Below are positions 50,893 to 63,700 of a DNA stretch of 64,000 bases, piece after piece. This stretch comes from Aphelocoma coerulescens (Eukaryota > Chordata > Aves > Passeriformes > Corvidae). Each line of letters opens with the position of its first letter. Position 1 is the stretch's first letter. The notes beneath the pieces were generated by a model, which saw nothing but the letters and a program-made list of their open reading frames with translations, was not told the DNA's origin and did not search any database. The position numbers and the translations under genes were made by a program. Location: assembly GCF_041296385.1 (NCBI RefSeq), contig NC_091023.1, forward strand, positions 5,642,924-5,706,923. The letters run 5' to 3'.

Positions 50893-53800
50893 TCTCTTCC
50901 ACCTGACAATCAGATCCCTTCATCAGTCCTGCTGGGAGTTGCCCTATAGCTCACCATGCTTACACGAGAAACTTCCATCTACACTCCAGAATTTATATTT
51001 GGTTAAGGCCTATTTTGTTTCTCTCCCTTAAGCATGAAAAATTTAGGTTTAAATGGTTACAAAGGAGAACTTTCTAACTGCCTAAGTCACCTCTGGTGCT
51101 ATATAATTGTGCAGCAGTCAGATAAAGTTAGTAGTTAATCTTTTTTCTAATACAATAAGATGGCTGTATCACAGAAGAAAAGGATAAAAAAAAATATTTT
51201 TTAAATCTACAGTGTGACTGGTGCTAGGTGGGTGGAAGGTTAAAATACCAGCAAGGATGCACAGGGAGACAGAACACTATGAGTGGTGAGCAAATCCCAG
51301 ATTCTTTGCTGGAACTGGTTAAAGATGATTTTGGAAGGGGTGTCACAGCATGACTTGGTTAAGCTTTCTGTAAACTTGACAAATAAAACTCCTTCAAAAT
51401 AAATTGAGAAATACTGTTTTTACATGCTTAAAGCACTAATCTCTGGAACAGACGGACTATTAACAGGACAGTAATTTGTCTGCAGCTGCCAGAAAAGCCA
51501 GGAAGTGGGAGAAGTGGTATTTTCTGCTGCTAATGGATGGATAAGACTTTGCTTGGGTTAGTGGGTAAATGGAAGGAAGATCAACCCTTCATTTGCAGAA
51601 ACAAGAAATTACAGCAACAGCAATCATAACTTGCTGCAGAAAGCACAAGATACAGGCCTACAGCTCACAGGAGCTCAGAATTCCCACTGCATTAAAGTCC
51701 ACAGACACAATGTCATTGGAAAGAATTCTCCTGTTTAAATAATCCTTAAATTTTACCACAGAAAGAGATTTGAATTGAAGAAAACTCCAAGCACATCACT
51801 GACTAGCACACTGAGGAGAGTTTTCCAGAGTCAGGACTTGGTGCCTGATTTCAAGATTCCAGAGTGGGAAAACCCTGGGAACACGAGCCAGCTCCCCTGG
51901 GGCCTGCAGCCACTGTCGTAAGTGCATTTAGGATGTCCTCCAACAGGCTGTCAATCCAGCAGCAGACTGCTGGGAAGACAAATGGATTGACAAGGAGCTG
52001 TTCCCATTGGAGAATTGTGAATAAAACCCCAAGTGTGTTCCAACAGAGTGCCTTTATTTCACTGCATGCCTCTACTTCCTGCCTGAAGAACGGTCCACTG
52101 GAAGATTTACACAGTGCTCTGGGCAGGATTATAGTCAGGACACCAATCAACTGAATCAGAAGTTCCTAAATTGAGGAGCAGTTCAGACACATTCAAGGAG
52201 AAAGAAAAGGATTTCAGACAAGCATTTCAAAACTAGTTCCTGAGATGCTATTTCAAGAAAAGAGACATATCACATCATTTTCCAGACCACTTATCCCACA
52301 TCTCCCACTGTGATGAGTAAGAATTTCTGGATGCTCAGCAGTTTTGAAGAGCAGGATGCCTCATTTGGGAACAGACGAACAGTGGCAGCCTGAATGTGGT
52401 GGCTCAGCAGAAGCCAAGCAATCCTGGGGAGGTGGCAAAACGCTCATCTGCTCCCATTCAGGGGGCAGCCCCTGTCCAGCAAATGCTCCTGGACTTGGCC
52501 TTTTTCAAGGCTACCTTCACAGCAGACTTCTCTGAATCCAGCTGTGATGTCCTGCAGAAGACCAGGCTGCAGGACTTTCCCACTTTATTGGTCCATCACA
52601 GGCCCTGGGAGTCTCTCCACACCCTGCACGAGAGACATGGGCACAGGGCTTGCTGCTGCTGCCTGCAGGCTAGAGGGGTTTATCCCTGTGGGTGGATTCA
52701 GCCCTGATCATCAAAAAGCTGTGAAGGTGTTGGCCTTGACCTTCCACTTTGAAGAGAAATATTTCACATGAGTCAGTGGAAAAGAATGAGCGACCACGGA
52801 TTCAGTGCATTGCTTCCTTCCAAAAGATGCTGACACTGAATTTACATGCCCACCCAAAAAACCCCAAACATAGGTATTTTTCAGTTCCACATCCAGTGTG
52901 ATTAAGAATCTGAGGTTCATCTTCTGGAAATGCAGAAAATATTTTTTTGGAAAGCTGAAAGAACATGGGAGATAGACTGAGGCTTTCCCAGCCTTTAAAG
53001 CACCAGTGACTTATGAAAGAGAAATTTTTGGTTTCAGACTTTCAGAGTAGAAAGCCTGAAGGGCTGACTTTAATTCATTTGCAATTTCTTGCAATAATCT
53101 AATTTAGATGTCAAACAAAGTTCCGGGTTATTACTTTTCAGAGAAATTACAATGTAATTGTTATTGTTTTCTTCTATAATTACTGCGATGGAATTAACAA
53201 AGGATATTTTTAATAAGATTTGCTTATCTGAGAGATAGCACTTGAACATAATATAAACAGAAGTTAGCCTTCATTCAGTGCTGTAATATTTTCTGTAGAC
53301 GTATTCACAGTAACATTAGAATTTAGCTAAAGGGAAACCTGTGTTGACTTTGCATCTGGCTATATTCATATATCAGCAGTAGGAGATGGACAAGAAAACC
53401 CTTGCACGAATAACAAGCTTGCTCTACTTTCATTTAGAAATTCATATATTAGGCAAAATACTGTCACTCTTGTTTGGAATATGTCAACATATTCCCCTGT
53501 ACTTCAGTGAAGATTACAAGGTACATCTGCACAGGTACTGCTGTCTGTCAAGGCATTTACTTAATCATTTTGCTGTCTTTAAATAGAGTGTGCTAGCCAC
53601 TGTTTTCACACTGAACATCAAATATTAACTTTGACAAATACACTTTGTAGATATGATTACACCTGGAAGCACAGACTGCAACATTACAGCACACATTTTG
53701 TAGGAAAATCACAATGCTTTATCATAAAAAAAAGTTGCCAGTCTTGTTTCCAGCTTGGAAATCAGTAAGGCATCATAAAGTTTAAATTTTAAGGTCTCAA

Positions 53801-55299
53801 AGTTTCAGATTTCAGCATTGCTCTCTGCTATTTTTTCCCCTTTTTTGTGCAGCAGCCAGCAATTTGATGACCAGATTTGCACATAACTCACTGGCTGAGC
53901 ATGCACGTATGTACATTATCTTCCACACAGTCACGTTTGCTGTAAAGCAATGAGGTTTTTCATGGGATCTGAAAACTCTCTTCCACTGTTTGTATGCAAC
54001 TGTATGGATCTCACTATTTAAGCTTTTCACCTCTGTGGCTGGGGACTGTCCTCTGTACAAAGTCCTGGTAAGGGCTATGTCAAATCTACAATACACAGCA
54101 GTATTGTCACACACTTAAATCATGGGAGTTCCCACAAGGCAGTGACCTCTGTTTATAGAGCTAAATTTTATGAGCTATATATTTTATTATATGACTGTCT
54201 GAAAACCATATTGTATTAAGTACTCTGCATTGTCATGAATCACTGTGGGACTCACTGAGAAAATGTATAAGGTTCTCTCCTTCAGGGTCAAGAGTACATT
54301 CCTCTGTGACCCTTCACTTTAACATAAGGGAAGCATGTAAAATACCAAAGGCTCCTTTTACACGGATTTGAGTGGAAATAGTTCAGAGATTATTAAATAG
54401 CAGACAATTCCACTATCAATCTAGCATCTTAAAATGGGAAGCCACCTACAGAAAACAGACCAGTACGAGCCAACATTACAATGTAGATACATACACACAC
54501 AGACCTGCTATTCAAAGCCAGTGGCTCTAATAAAGCTCTTTTTTTTTTTGAACATATTCCTTCTGTTGCCTGAATGACTGTGGTCTCTTTTACCTTAACT
54601 ATTGTGCCCAGTAAATTAAGGCAATGTAAATTATTCAGGTATGTCTTGTGAATCTTTAATGAAGAATCTCTGTAGCAAAAGAAAAAAAACAACTGGACAT
54701 GGAACTGTGTCCATTGCAAAGGCCTTCCCTAATGCTATTCAAATACAGAACATTTTATTAGAGAGAGAAATCATAAAATTAACGTCTCACTTGATACCGG
54801 GCTGTACATTTCTGAAACACTAAGAATAAAGTGAGCTCAGCATTGTTTTTACTGTCAGATTTTCAGCATGGGAATTCTGAAGTGCATAGAATATTTACAG
54901 AATGCTTAAGATAGCCTAGAAATTGTGTATGACACTAGTTAATTTCTGAAGGTGAAGAACAAAATCCCCTCCCTTTCAAGGATCTCAGTTTTTCATTTTA
55001 ACAAGACAGACATTGTAGCATCTAATTTCATAAACAAAAATATTACCCACTTTCATCTACTGTAAGCATCTACAATAACTAGAGGAGCTATGTTTTTATA
55101 TATTTCATGTGAGTTAAAAGTGTTTTTCAGTGAAGAGATAATTGATATTGTGCTTTTAGAGCAAACCAGTGAATAGAAATGCTTTGCAGATAAAAGATAT
55201 TGAAAGTTTAAAAAAATTAATGTTTAATAACTAAATTTTATGAAATGTTTAAGATCATTCATTATTCAGCATTGCTGGTTCAATTATTTAAACTATGAA
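50893..55299. other. Non-coding unique DNA
   Basis: No gene is supported. A GC-rich patch at about 52340-52760 carries two overlapping plus-strand frames of 103 and 125 codons without domains. Sequence from 53100 to 55290 is AT-rich, with a T11 tract from about 54540. Confidence 0.6.
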
Positions 55300-55850
55300 A
55301 GACTCCTGTTGGCTGGTCAGTCCCAGAACAGGGTGTTTGGGAGCCCCATTTGGGGCTGGGTGCTCTTTCTCACCCCCAATTCCAGCTGCACAGTGTGTGC
55401 CCAGAGCACCTCTGCCCTGCAGGGAGGTGGCACTCCCTGTGTGCAGGGCAGTCTGTCCCAGCCCTGCTCTCTGGGCTGGTCACCTCTCACACCTCCACAG
55501 CCCTGGATCACCGAGGAGACACCGAACCAGCTGGGTGTGAAGTGCTGTGTCAGTGCTCGCTGTGTTCCCATGGCTCCCAGCCTCTGGAAAGCTAAAGCTT
55601 GTGCTTGGACCTTGCCAGAATCCAAAGGATATGCTCAGCAGGAGCGTGGGTTAGCTGTGACAAACCTGACACCACAGCGCCCTGTGCCAGCTCCTGCTGC
55701 TCCAGCCTAGGAGTTGAGGCTGAAGGGACTCAGGTGTGACACAGAGCCCTGCAAACACAGCTCCGGACACTGCTGTGGCATCACAGCAGGACAAGGGCTT
55801 GGTGTGATTTGCAGCTTGGGGGTTAAACTTGACCCATGCCTGGCACAGAC
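55300..55850. other. GC-rich block with sharp left edge
   Basis: Composition steps from strongly AT-rich (55000-55290) to GC-rich at about 55305. Plus frames of 156 and 81 codons and a minus frame of 102 codons are open together, which points to low stop frequency and not to a gene. It could be a decayed transposon or LTR, or an isolated GC-rich element. No terminal repeats or familiar element text were recognised. Confidence 0.3.
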
Positions 55851-57599
55851 ATACACCTTGGAAAGCCTACCCTAATTCATCAGTTATTCAGAATGGCAGG
55901 AAATACAGGCTTGAATCTTCTAAGAAACTGTAACTTTTTTCTTGGAATTTATGAAAGATTTGTCTGGAAACGTAAGTGTTCTCAATGAGGCTTCCAGAAA
56001 CAGCAACCCCCTTGTTTTGAACTGGGCAATTAAGGCAGTGATTAACAGCAATTCATGGTATTTTCTTCAAAAAACTCCAAAGAGAATCATCTCCTGCAGC
56101 ATCAGTCTGACCTGACATTTGTTCTCAGATTCTTCAAAGACAGCTGAAAGGTGTGGGGTGGTTTTTTGTTTATTTTGTTCTGTTGTTTGGTTTGGTTTTA
56201 ATGGGGCCATGAGCTTCAAGGCACATCCTTACATTAGGCACGCAAATAAGATGGCTTGGTCCTCAAAAAGTTTAAAGAAGCAACGTCTAAACGTTTTTTA
56301 AAAACATAAATCTAACATTCACATGGTCAAATATAGCTTTATGCTTCTAGCTGCAATATATGAGTGCTAGGACTTGAGATTTTCTTCTCCTGGGTGAGTG
56401 GCCTAGTTGCCAGGCTATAAAAAGTCATTTACTCCTTCAGTCTGGCCCAATTAATATTTAATTATGTCAGGCAAAGTGGAACAGCTTGAGTAGAGGGACT
56501 TGAGGGTCCTCACATAGCCCAGGGTAGCCCAAACTTACAAATTCATGTGGCACAACAAAAGCAAAAGTGAATCCAGGTCTTCTACATCCTAAGCAAATCC
56601 TAACTGCTAAGTTGCTGGATAGCAGGGAAAAACCAGTATTACCTCTTTTGTCAGCTGTATTTGGTGCTAAGACCAAACCACTAGATTTGCTCTGAGGCTC
56701 AGGATCCTTTGGGAAAATGAAGACAGACTCTCAGGTTGTGAAGCCTGGCAAGGATTAAATGCAAGAGAAGTGCCTACCTACCCCCAAAACTGCCAAAACA
56801 ATGCACATCTGCAAGTGCTGAGAGACAGCCTCAGCACCCAGGCAGAGGACTCTTCATCTCAGATTCCAGCAGCTCGGTGGCAGGCAGGCACCGAAGCCCC
56901 TCTCTGACCTAAGCTCTGATCTGGGGCCAGATTTTGACTTGACAGTCTGAAATGACAGGTAGAGGAAGAGAAAATGAATTCATTTGCCTGCATACCTTGT
57001 CTTCTAGCTGCCATTCAATGTTTCATGTCAGGTGTTTTATATGCAGGAGGTTACAAAGAGAACTGCTCTGTGTTTTCTTTATGTCTAAAAAAAGTACAAT
57101 TTGAATATTTGTTTTTGTCTCCCTCAATTCAAAATACATGCTTCCTGGACTGAAAAGGCACGTCTTCCTACTGGTACAAGAGAAAGATTTCCAGTTCCCC
57201 CCACTATTTCATAAATTCTGTTTGCAATTCCTAGTAAAGTAAAGCTCTGTTTATGCTGTTATTTTATACTGTACCTGAAAGCTTTAGGCAACCAAGGGCT
57301 AAGGTGAATTAACTGTTCTCTGCTGTTCAGAGAGAATGAAATGTGGATGTTAAAGATTAGATACTAAGCTGACAGGCCTATGTGCATGAATAGCCCCTAA
57401 ATTCAGACAAAAGCCTTAATGCAGAAAGAGCACAATTTAACCCAAAGCAGATTCTGTGCCTTGAGTTCTCACACTGTGCCCATGCATCAGGCAGGGAAGG
57501 CAGCATGGGGAATGGGTGGGAGAACTGTGCCTGCTCCCAAGCCAGAATCCCTGGCAAAGATACCCAGGGGGAAAGGGTTTGTGATACCTTACACCCTCA
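55851..57599. other. Non-coding unique DNA
   Basis: No gene is supported. A T/G-rich low-complexity patch of about 50 bp lies at 56151-56200. Nothing else stands out. Confidence 0.6.
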
Positions 57600-58130
57600 T
57601 GCCCCACAGTGCTTCACAGTGTCCAGGCCTCTCGTACTTGGAGTTCATCTCCAAGCCCTGAGCCTCTCCACTCTCCCAGTACAGAACTCCTGTTCCCTGA
57701 GTTCTTGTCCCAAATCTACTCCAGCCCATGTCTTCCTCTTTTTTGCCAATACTTCAAAATTCTACCGAAAAGCCTCCCTTATGCCACAGACCTGAGCTCC
57801 TCAGTGCTTTTGTCCCACATCTCCACTTGCTCTCTCTCCCAGGCACCCTCCTGTCTGGCTCTGTACCCACCAAATCATCCCTTCACTCAATAACTCCATC
57901 TGTACTCACTCCCTACCTCGGTGCCACAAGCCCTGCTGAGGGCCCAGCTGTTCTACTTGTGCCAGCTATTGACTCGATTCTGTGGCCTCTGCTGTCCCTC
58001 ATCCAAGCTCTGACATCCCTCCTGCATTCACTGCCATGTTCTAACTTCTCACCCCAGCCAACCAAACTCATGTCTTCCCAGGACCCTCATGTGAGTTGTT
58101 CTGACTTCTGCTTCTGGCAAACATTTTCAA
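57600..58130 (+). other. C-over-G skewed segment with overlapping open frames
   Basis: The plus strand is strongly C-biased: in 57781-57840 I count 25 C to 8 G, and in 57841-57900 25 C to 6 G. Several plus-strand frames are open here (80, 96, 94 and 161 codons), including 57728-58213. The hypothetical products are rich in serine, leucine and proline, with no domain recognised, which is what pyrimidine-rich text gives in any frame. The strand bias itself is real. Its cause could be a decayed repeat or transcription-linked mutation. Confidence 0.5.
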
Positions 58131-59070
58131 AATCTGAACACAGGCTACCCTTGCCCAAAAATCTGCCTGGCTCAGCTGTGAAGAAATTAAAAATAAGCCA
58201 CCTCCAAGAATAGGATATATGGAAGCTATAAAGATCTACTAGTGTGAAGTGGTTGGGCCCCCAAAATAGGCAACCACCAGTCTAAATTCTCTACACACAA
58301 ATGAGAAACCAGCTTTGGTTTCCACTGTGCATCTAGTTATATCTGCAAGTGACTGGATGGTGCTATAGAGGTATGCATATTGTAAATAATGTGAAGAACC
58401 CTGATGCTTTAAAATGTGATACAAATATCAATAAGCTGTCATTGTAGTGCAAAGCTGAAAGCAATGCATGGGGGCTTATCACTGTCACAGCTTAGTGCCT
58501 GGGAATGGCTGCCTAATATATGTTATAGAACTCCCTTTAGCCTCAGAAGCAGCAGATTAGAGTACTTTGTAACTTCCTTTATCACGTGTTGCACATTTTT
58601 CAGAGCCCAGGCCTGAAACTGAGTTACCTGTAGGATATTCAACCAGGCCTAACATCCAAGTGTGATAGGATTTCTGTGGACATCAATGCTGAGTAGGCTG
58701 ACCGCTCTGTTAGTGTTGTTCATATCAGTCTTTAGTCAGCAGTTAGGGATGGCTCACATCCTGCTGATGTTCTCCAGTTTGGGGGTTTTCCTGCATTTAG
58801 CAAACAATGAAAATATGTAGAAAGGTCAGTGGTTTAAGTATTGCCTTTGGCGTTTCTTCTAAATATTGTTCAAGAATATTACATCTTGATTTTTATGGGT
58901 CCCATCTTCAATCTTGCTTCTAGTAATTTTATTAATTGTAAGAATTTTAATCATTACTTTTAGCTTTTATAATCTCTATTAAGTTGATGAAATAAATATT
59001 TGGTGATATATTTAGACGTGCATGTAACTCAGATTACTATTAATATTCCCTGTTCAGTGAGGTTAGTCTG
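58131..59070. other. AT-leaning non-coding DNA left of the heptamer array
   Basis: No gene or repeat was recognised. The stretch from 58840 to 59050 is AT-rich. Confidence 0.6.
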
Positions 59071-59305
59071 AAGGGAAAAGGGAAAAGGGAAAAGGGAAAA
59101 GGGAAAAGGGAAAAGGGAAAAGGGAAAAGGGAAAAGGGAAAAGGGAAAAGGGAAAAGGGAAAAGGGAAAAGGGAAAAGGGAAAAGGGAAAAGGGAAAAGG
59201 GAAAAGGGAAAAGGGAAAAGGGAAAAGGGAAAAGGGAAAAGGGAAAAGGGAAAAGGGAAAAGGGAAAAGGGAAAAGGGAAAAGGGAAAAGGGAAAAGGGA
59301 AAAGG
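59071..59305 (+). repeat. Heptamer tandem array (GGGAAAA)n
   Basis: A perfect 7-bp tandem repeat, about 235 bp long, with 33 GGG runs spaced exactly 7 bp apart from 59073 to 59297 and no interruption seen. The plus strand is all purine and the minus strand all pyrimidine. Every group of four GGG runs fits a G-quadruplex with 4-nt AAAA loops, and the homopurine tract could also form triplex DNA. The unit length is not a multiple of three and has no stop on the minus strand, so an open frame of 7-residue FPFSLFP-type repeats appears there. That is an artefact, not a gene. The lack of interruptions suggests a young, probably length-variable locus. Confidence 0.97.
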
Positions 59306-60589
59306 ATGTACTTCATCACTATGGAGACTGAAAGGCCTCTAAATGTTTTTACCCATTTTTTGAGAAAAGGGACACTTCAAATGTCTGCATATTTGAAAAT
59401 CTGCTACTGACTGGAGCCATTAAATACATTCATACAAGTTTCGCTACTTCTAAGAACACTTCCACTACAATTTATGAAAGTCATATAATAACTCTGAAAC
59501 TGTTCTATGAACTCTGTGGATGTTGAGTCAAAATTTCAAATATTCAGCCCACAAAGATGGACAGGCATTTTAAATGGGCTTGATGTCCACACAAGTACCT
59601 GCTTGAAATGGTCTGAATTTCAGAACAGCTCATCACCAGCAGCTACTACAACCATCAACACCTTACTCTTGTTGTTCAGCTCTTGTCCAGTTTAAATGGT
59701 CTCCCCTAGTTGAAATGGAGACTTAAGCTGTAGCTGAAGCCACAACACACTGTCAGTCTCAGGACACCTCTGAGAATGCACAGGTCTGCCTAACAAAATG
59801 CCCAGGCAGCCTGCAACAACTACATTCAAAATGCTATAAAAGGCAAACACAGACTTATAAAACCTTCCCTGTAATTAGAAACTGTGGATCTCTGGAGTTT
59901 TATATAATAATTTAGTAAAGAACTGAATCAACAGAGATTTTTTTATGAGACTCCTAAGACCTGCATGTATTAAAGCAGTAAATATTTCATTTTCTTTATA
60001 AATGTTAACAAGAATAAAATGGAGCAAGATGCAACAAGACTCAGATATATAGCACTTGGCTGGAGACACACACTGTTCTGTCATGTTTGTGGAAATCAGG
60101 ACAGTCGGTGGAGCAGCAGAGCCAGAAGTGATGCTGAGCTTCTGCTCTGACTCCAAACACCACGCTCCCAAAGGAAATCCCCAGCACACTTTGTCCCACT
60201 GCATCCTGTGACCTCCTCCCACTGCCACCATTGCATCACCGACCGCTCTCCCTCGCCCAAGCCAGCTGCCCTTGCTCCCACTTTCCTCTCTGCCCAAGGG
60301 GAGCTGTGGGAATGCTGGCTGGAAGAAGGGAGGCCAGCTCTGGTGGGAACAGCTTCCCTGGCCAGGCAACTACAAAGGCAACTTCAGAGTATGAATGAGA
60401 GCCTGGGAATGCCTCAAAACCAAATTTCCCTCCATTTCTAACATAGCAGGAACATTTTACTTATCTTTTCCATAAATGCTCAGGGAAGGAACTTATGCTG
60501 GCACTAGCATCGTGTCATTCCAGCATAATTCTATCAGATTTATTACATCTAAGTGCTTCAGTAAATATTTAAAGAATCTGATTGCAGCA
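59306..60589. other. Non-coding unique DNA
   Basis: No gene is supported. The 164-codon minus frame at 59875-60369 overlaps a 77-codon plus frame, crosses from GC-rich to AT-rich sequence and shows no domain. Confidence 0.6.
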
Positions 60590-60860
60590 TATATGGTTCT
60601 AAGAGATTAAAAAGAAATGTTACCTTACATTAGCATTTAATATTATTTACCTAAGATAATAAAATCAACTCAATTAATCACTAAATCAACTGAATTTTCA
60701 TTACCATGATGTGCTAAAGGAGTGCAGATGACATCTGGTTAGAAATGTTAAAGTAATACTAATAACAACGGTTGGTTGGTGGAGCTAAATTAAAGTGACA
60801 TTAAACCTCACAAAACATCTTCCCCATTAATCTGAGACAAAAGTCAAGTTTGCACTTCTT
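60590..60860. promoter_or_regulatory. Candidate homeodomain-site-rich non-coding element
   Basis: The stretch holds many TAAT/ATTA cores (for example tcaattaatcac, ccattaatctg), plus caacggttggttggtgg and taaagtgac, in complex AT-rich sequence without simple repeats or open frames. This resembles the texture of vertebrate developmental enhancers, but AT-rich DNA gives such cores by chance. The call is by impression only. Confidence 0.18.
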
Positions 60861-63700
60861 GTAGAGGAAAGTACTCATTCAGCTGTGAAAAGTGTAGTTT
60901 AGACATATTTACCACTTTACCTTCAATAAATACTAAATAAGTATCACATGCCCTTAACCACTTCACAGGTGGGAAAGCAATGCCCTGCAGCACACACCTT
61001 CCAAAGCAACCAGTGGTTTTCATGAGGCCTAATCTTCTGACCTTTTATCTGATACTTCACAGAGAACCCTTCATTTGAGTGCTTACAGCTATTTAGTTGT
61101 TCCCTGTGGCGTGCTTGGGATACACAAAGGTGATTATTAAATATAAAGGTGGCTGGTCAGAATCATTTTACTGCCAAAAAAATTGAAAGGAAAGGCACAT
61201 ATAGCAGACCAATAGCCAGGGAAAAATGGTCAGAGGAATCAAGTCCAAGAACAGATGAACTACTGTCATTAGCAGCAGGAAAAATGGGATGTTTTTCTCG
61301 TGAAACAGTGCCACTGTATGGCTCCACTTCCCATTTCATTTGCTCTCTGCACCTCTGTGTATCAGAAAACACCTGGATGCTGCTGTCCTTGCACAGACAC
61401 TCCTTCCTCAGGAGGAAACTGGCAATTGTCACTGCACACAACAGCAATACACTCAAGGAGTCAGAGCTTACCATCACCGCTCCAGGCAGCTGAGCCAGAG
61501 CTTTTTTTCAGGGAAAAGCTAAAGTTCTACAATTTTACTGTTCTTTCAAGATGTAATTTCTGATTAAAGCTTCCTTCAATCAGAGACATTCCTTGGCCAT
61601 ACTATTGTTCCTCAGCAACATCTCCATAGCAACTGATTACAAAGGGAGCTGGTTCTCAGCAGAAAAAATATTACAAACTATAGTGCCCCAAATGGGAAGT
61701 AATCCAGTTTTGATTGCTGACCACAAGAAAAAAAAAAGAACCATTAAAATTAAACTCTTAGAATATTTTTATGGTTACTAATAAAATTAACAATAGCTTT
61801 TCAAGACTTGAATGCTCTGTGCATTTTTTTTCTCTTGACATCTCCATAACACCTGTAGTTGTCTGTATTGTTCCAGATATAGTCCTGGGAAACAGAAACA
61901 AGGTCATTCCACCAAAAGCAATGGAAAAAAATGGTACAGAGGGGAGCAGGACCAAAAATTTACTTAAAATCATGATTAATTCTTGTACTCTCCTGGTCAC
62001 TACATATTAGGAACCCTCCTTCCCTTGTGCTGATCCACTGGGATTTTTAATGTCTTGCAATCGTCAGCCTGAGAACCATCCTCATTCACGCATATGCAAA
62101 AGCCTCGTATTTTTAGCCTGGATGTGTTGATCCAGGTGGCATCCCTTAAATTTCCATTTACTGGGAGTCCATCCAAGAGGAGATGGAAATCTTCTTGGCC
62201 AACTACATTGCAGGAAATGGGCCACAAGTGAAAAACCATGGCTGAGCATCAGCACACAGCAAGGAGTGGAGCTCCTGCTAGGCCAAAATGCAAAAGGGAG
62301 TTGGGAGGGAGGAGTTGTGAGAGCTGGAGCTGTCAGCACAGCCAAAGGTCTGCACCAGATCTGGGGAGAAAAACCTTTGTACTTGCTCTGCTTCTATCTG
62401 TGGCCAATGTTCTCTGTTGTAATGCAGGGTGTCACCCCAGTTATTTTGAAAAGAGTGAATTCTCTGATCAGATCTAGGGGACAGCTACATTTCATATCCT
62501 TAACCCTTGCAGTTTAGAGTCACCTTTCACAGATCATCCTTGCCAGCACTTCTTGTATCTTCTGTTCTAGTATATACATACAGTTTATATTCCTTTATTT
62601 TTAATCACCTTTACTGTGTAATTTTCTTAGGTACCTATCTACCATTTCATCTCCCTGTTTTGCCTAATTACCTGGTCCCTTTCCTTCAGATGGTTCTTTT
62701 ATTCCCTTCTTACTTTTCAGAATCATTAGCATTGCATTATTATTCTTAACAGCAGTACATTTACATTTACTATGCAGTGTTTGCAAATAAATAGAGAACT
62801 GAATTTCTGGCTGTATTTACCTAAAGCTAAAAGGAGAAAATGCAATGTGGGTTGAATTCTCATTTCATTTACTTGCTTATTTTTGGAAGGAATAATTTTT
62901 AGTGACTTTTAAGACCTCTACTTTACAATCAGTACTTTTTATAGCTTTGGTGCTGCAAGGAACATGGGAAATATTTATCAAATCATCTTTTAATACAGAA
63001 AAAAGTACTACTATTGAATCTAGTTTTCTTCTTCCTTGGCTACTGCTCTTTTCCTTAAGGAAATACTTGTAACTACATCAGATAACTGAAATGATCCTGA
63101 CTAAATGGTGACATTCTGCCCTGTGAAGCACATCTTGCTTGTCCATATTTGACTCTACAAACCTCATAAAAGGATAAACCTATTCACACAGTGTTTTACT
63201 GCTGTAACCAGTTGGACTGTAATTTTTTTTTTCCCTTGCTGTGTGCTTACCCTGCCATGGGGTGAGAAGACTGAAATGATGCCAGGCCCTTCTCCATTCT
63301 GGTGAAGGACAAACACTCCTACAGATTACAGCAGAAGCAAAGCTAAAGTCACCCAAGCTCCCCAACCAGGCAAGTGCATGATGGATGTGCAGTAGCCACA
63401 TTTAAGTCTAAAGGCCTGCTGAGTGCCTAAAGATCAGTCCAGACATCCCTACCTGATCAAGGCCCAGCATGCCTGATGATCACAGAGCCATAGATTCATC
63501 TGCTTTTCTTTTGCAGAAGCAGGAGGAAGGTGGAAGCTGTTGGAGTATACCATTGCTTTGTTTGAGCTCATTTTGCTTAAAATTAGCTCAAGCAATTATG
63601 GTTTTGTATAAACTAGTCTTGCTTCCTGACAGCCTGAGCACTGACTGCCATACCCATGGCAGGCTCTCAGCCAGACTACATTAAAAAAATTGACACTTCA
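60861..63700. other. Non-coding unique DNA
   Basis: No gene is supported. Frames at 61149-61493 (plus, 114 codons) and 61163-61477 (minus, 104 codons) overlap almost fully. The minus one begins with a hydrophobic stretch of about 15 residues that resembles a signal peptide, but no family was recognised. A 79-codon minus frame at 62000-62239 has balanced composition but no recognised domain. Confidence 0.55.

Noticed and set aside
57728..58213. 161-codon plus-strand open frame
   Set aside because: The composition is explained by the C-rich, G-poor strand bias. Several frames are open over the same DNA and no domain is visible.
59029..59319. 96-codon minus-strand open frame encoding FPFSL-type repeats
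   Set aside because: It is the translation of the (GGGAAAA)n heptamer array. The unit has no stop on the minus strand, so any frame stays open. It is not a gene.
61163..61477. 104-codon minus frame with a signal-peptide-like start
   Set aside because: It is overlapped almost entirely by a 114-codon plus frame, no family was recognised, and hydrophobic starts arise by chance.
62000..62239. 79-codon minus frame of balanced composition
   Set aside because: It looks more protein-like than most but has no recognisable domain, and no clear splice sites were identified. Its length is within chance expectation.
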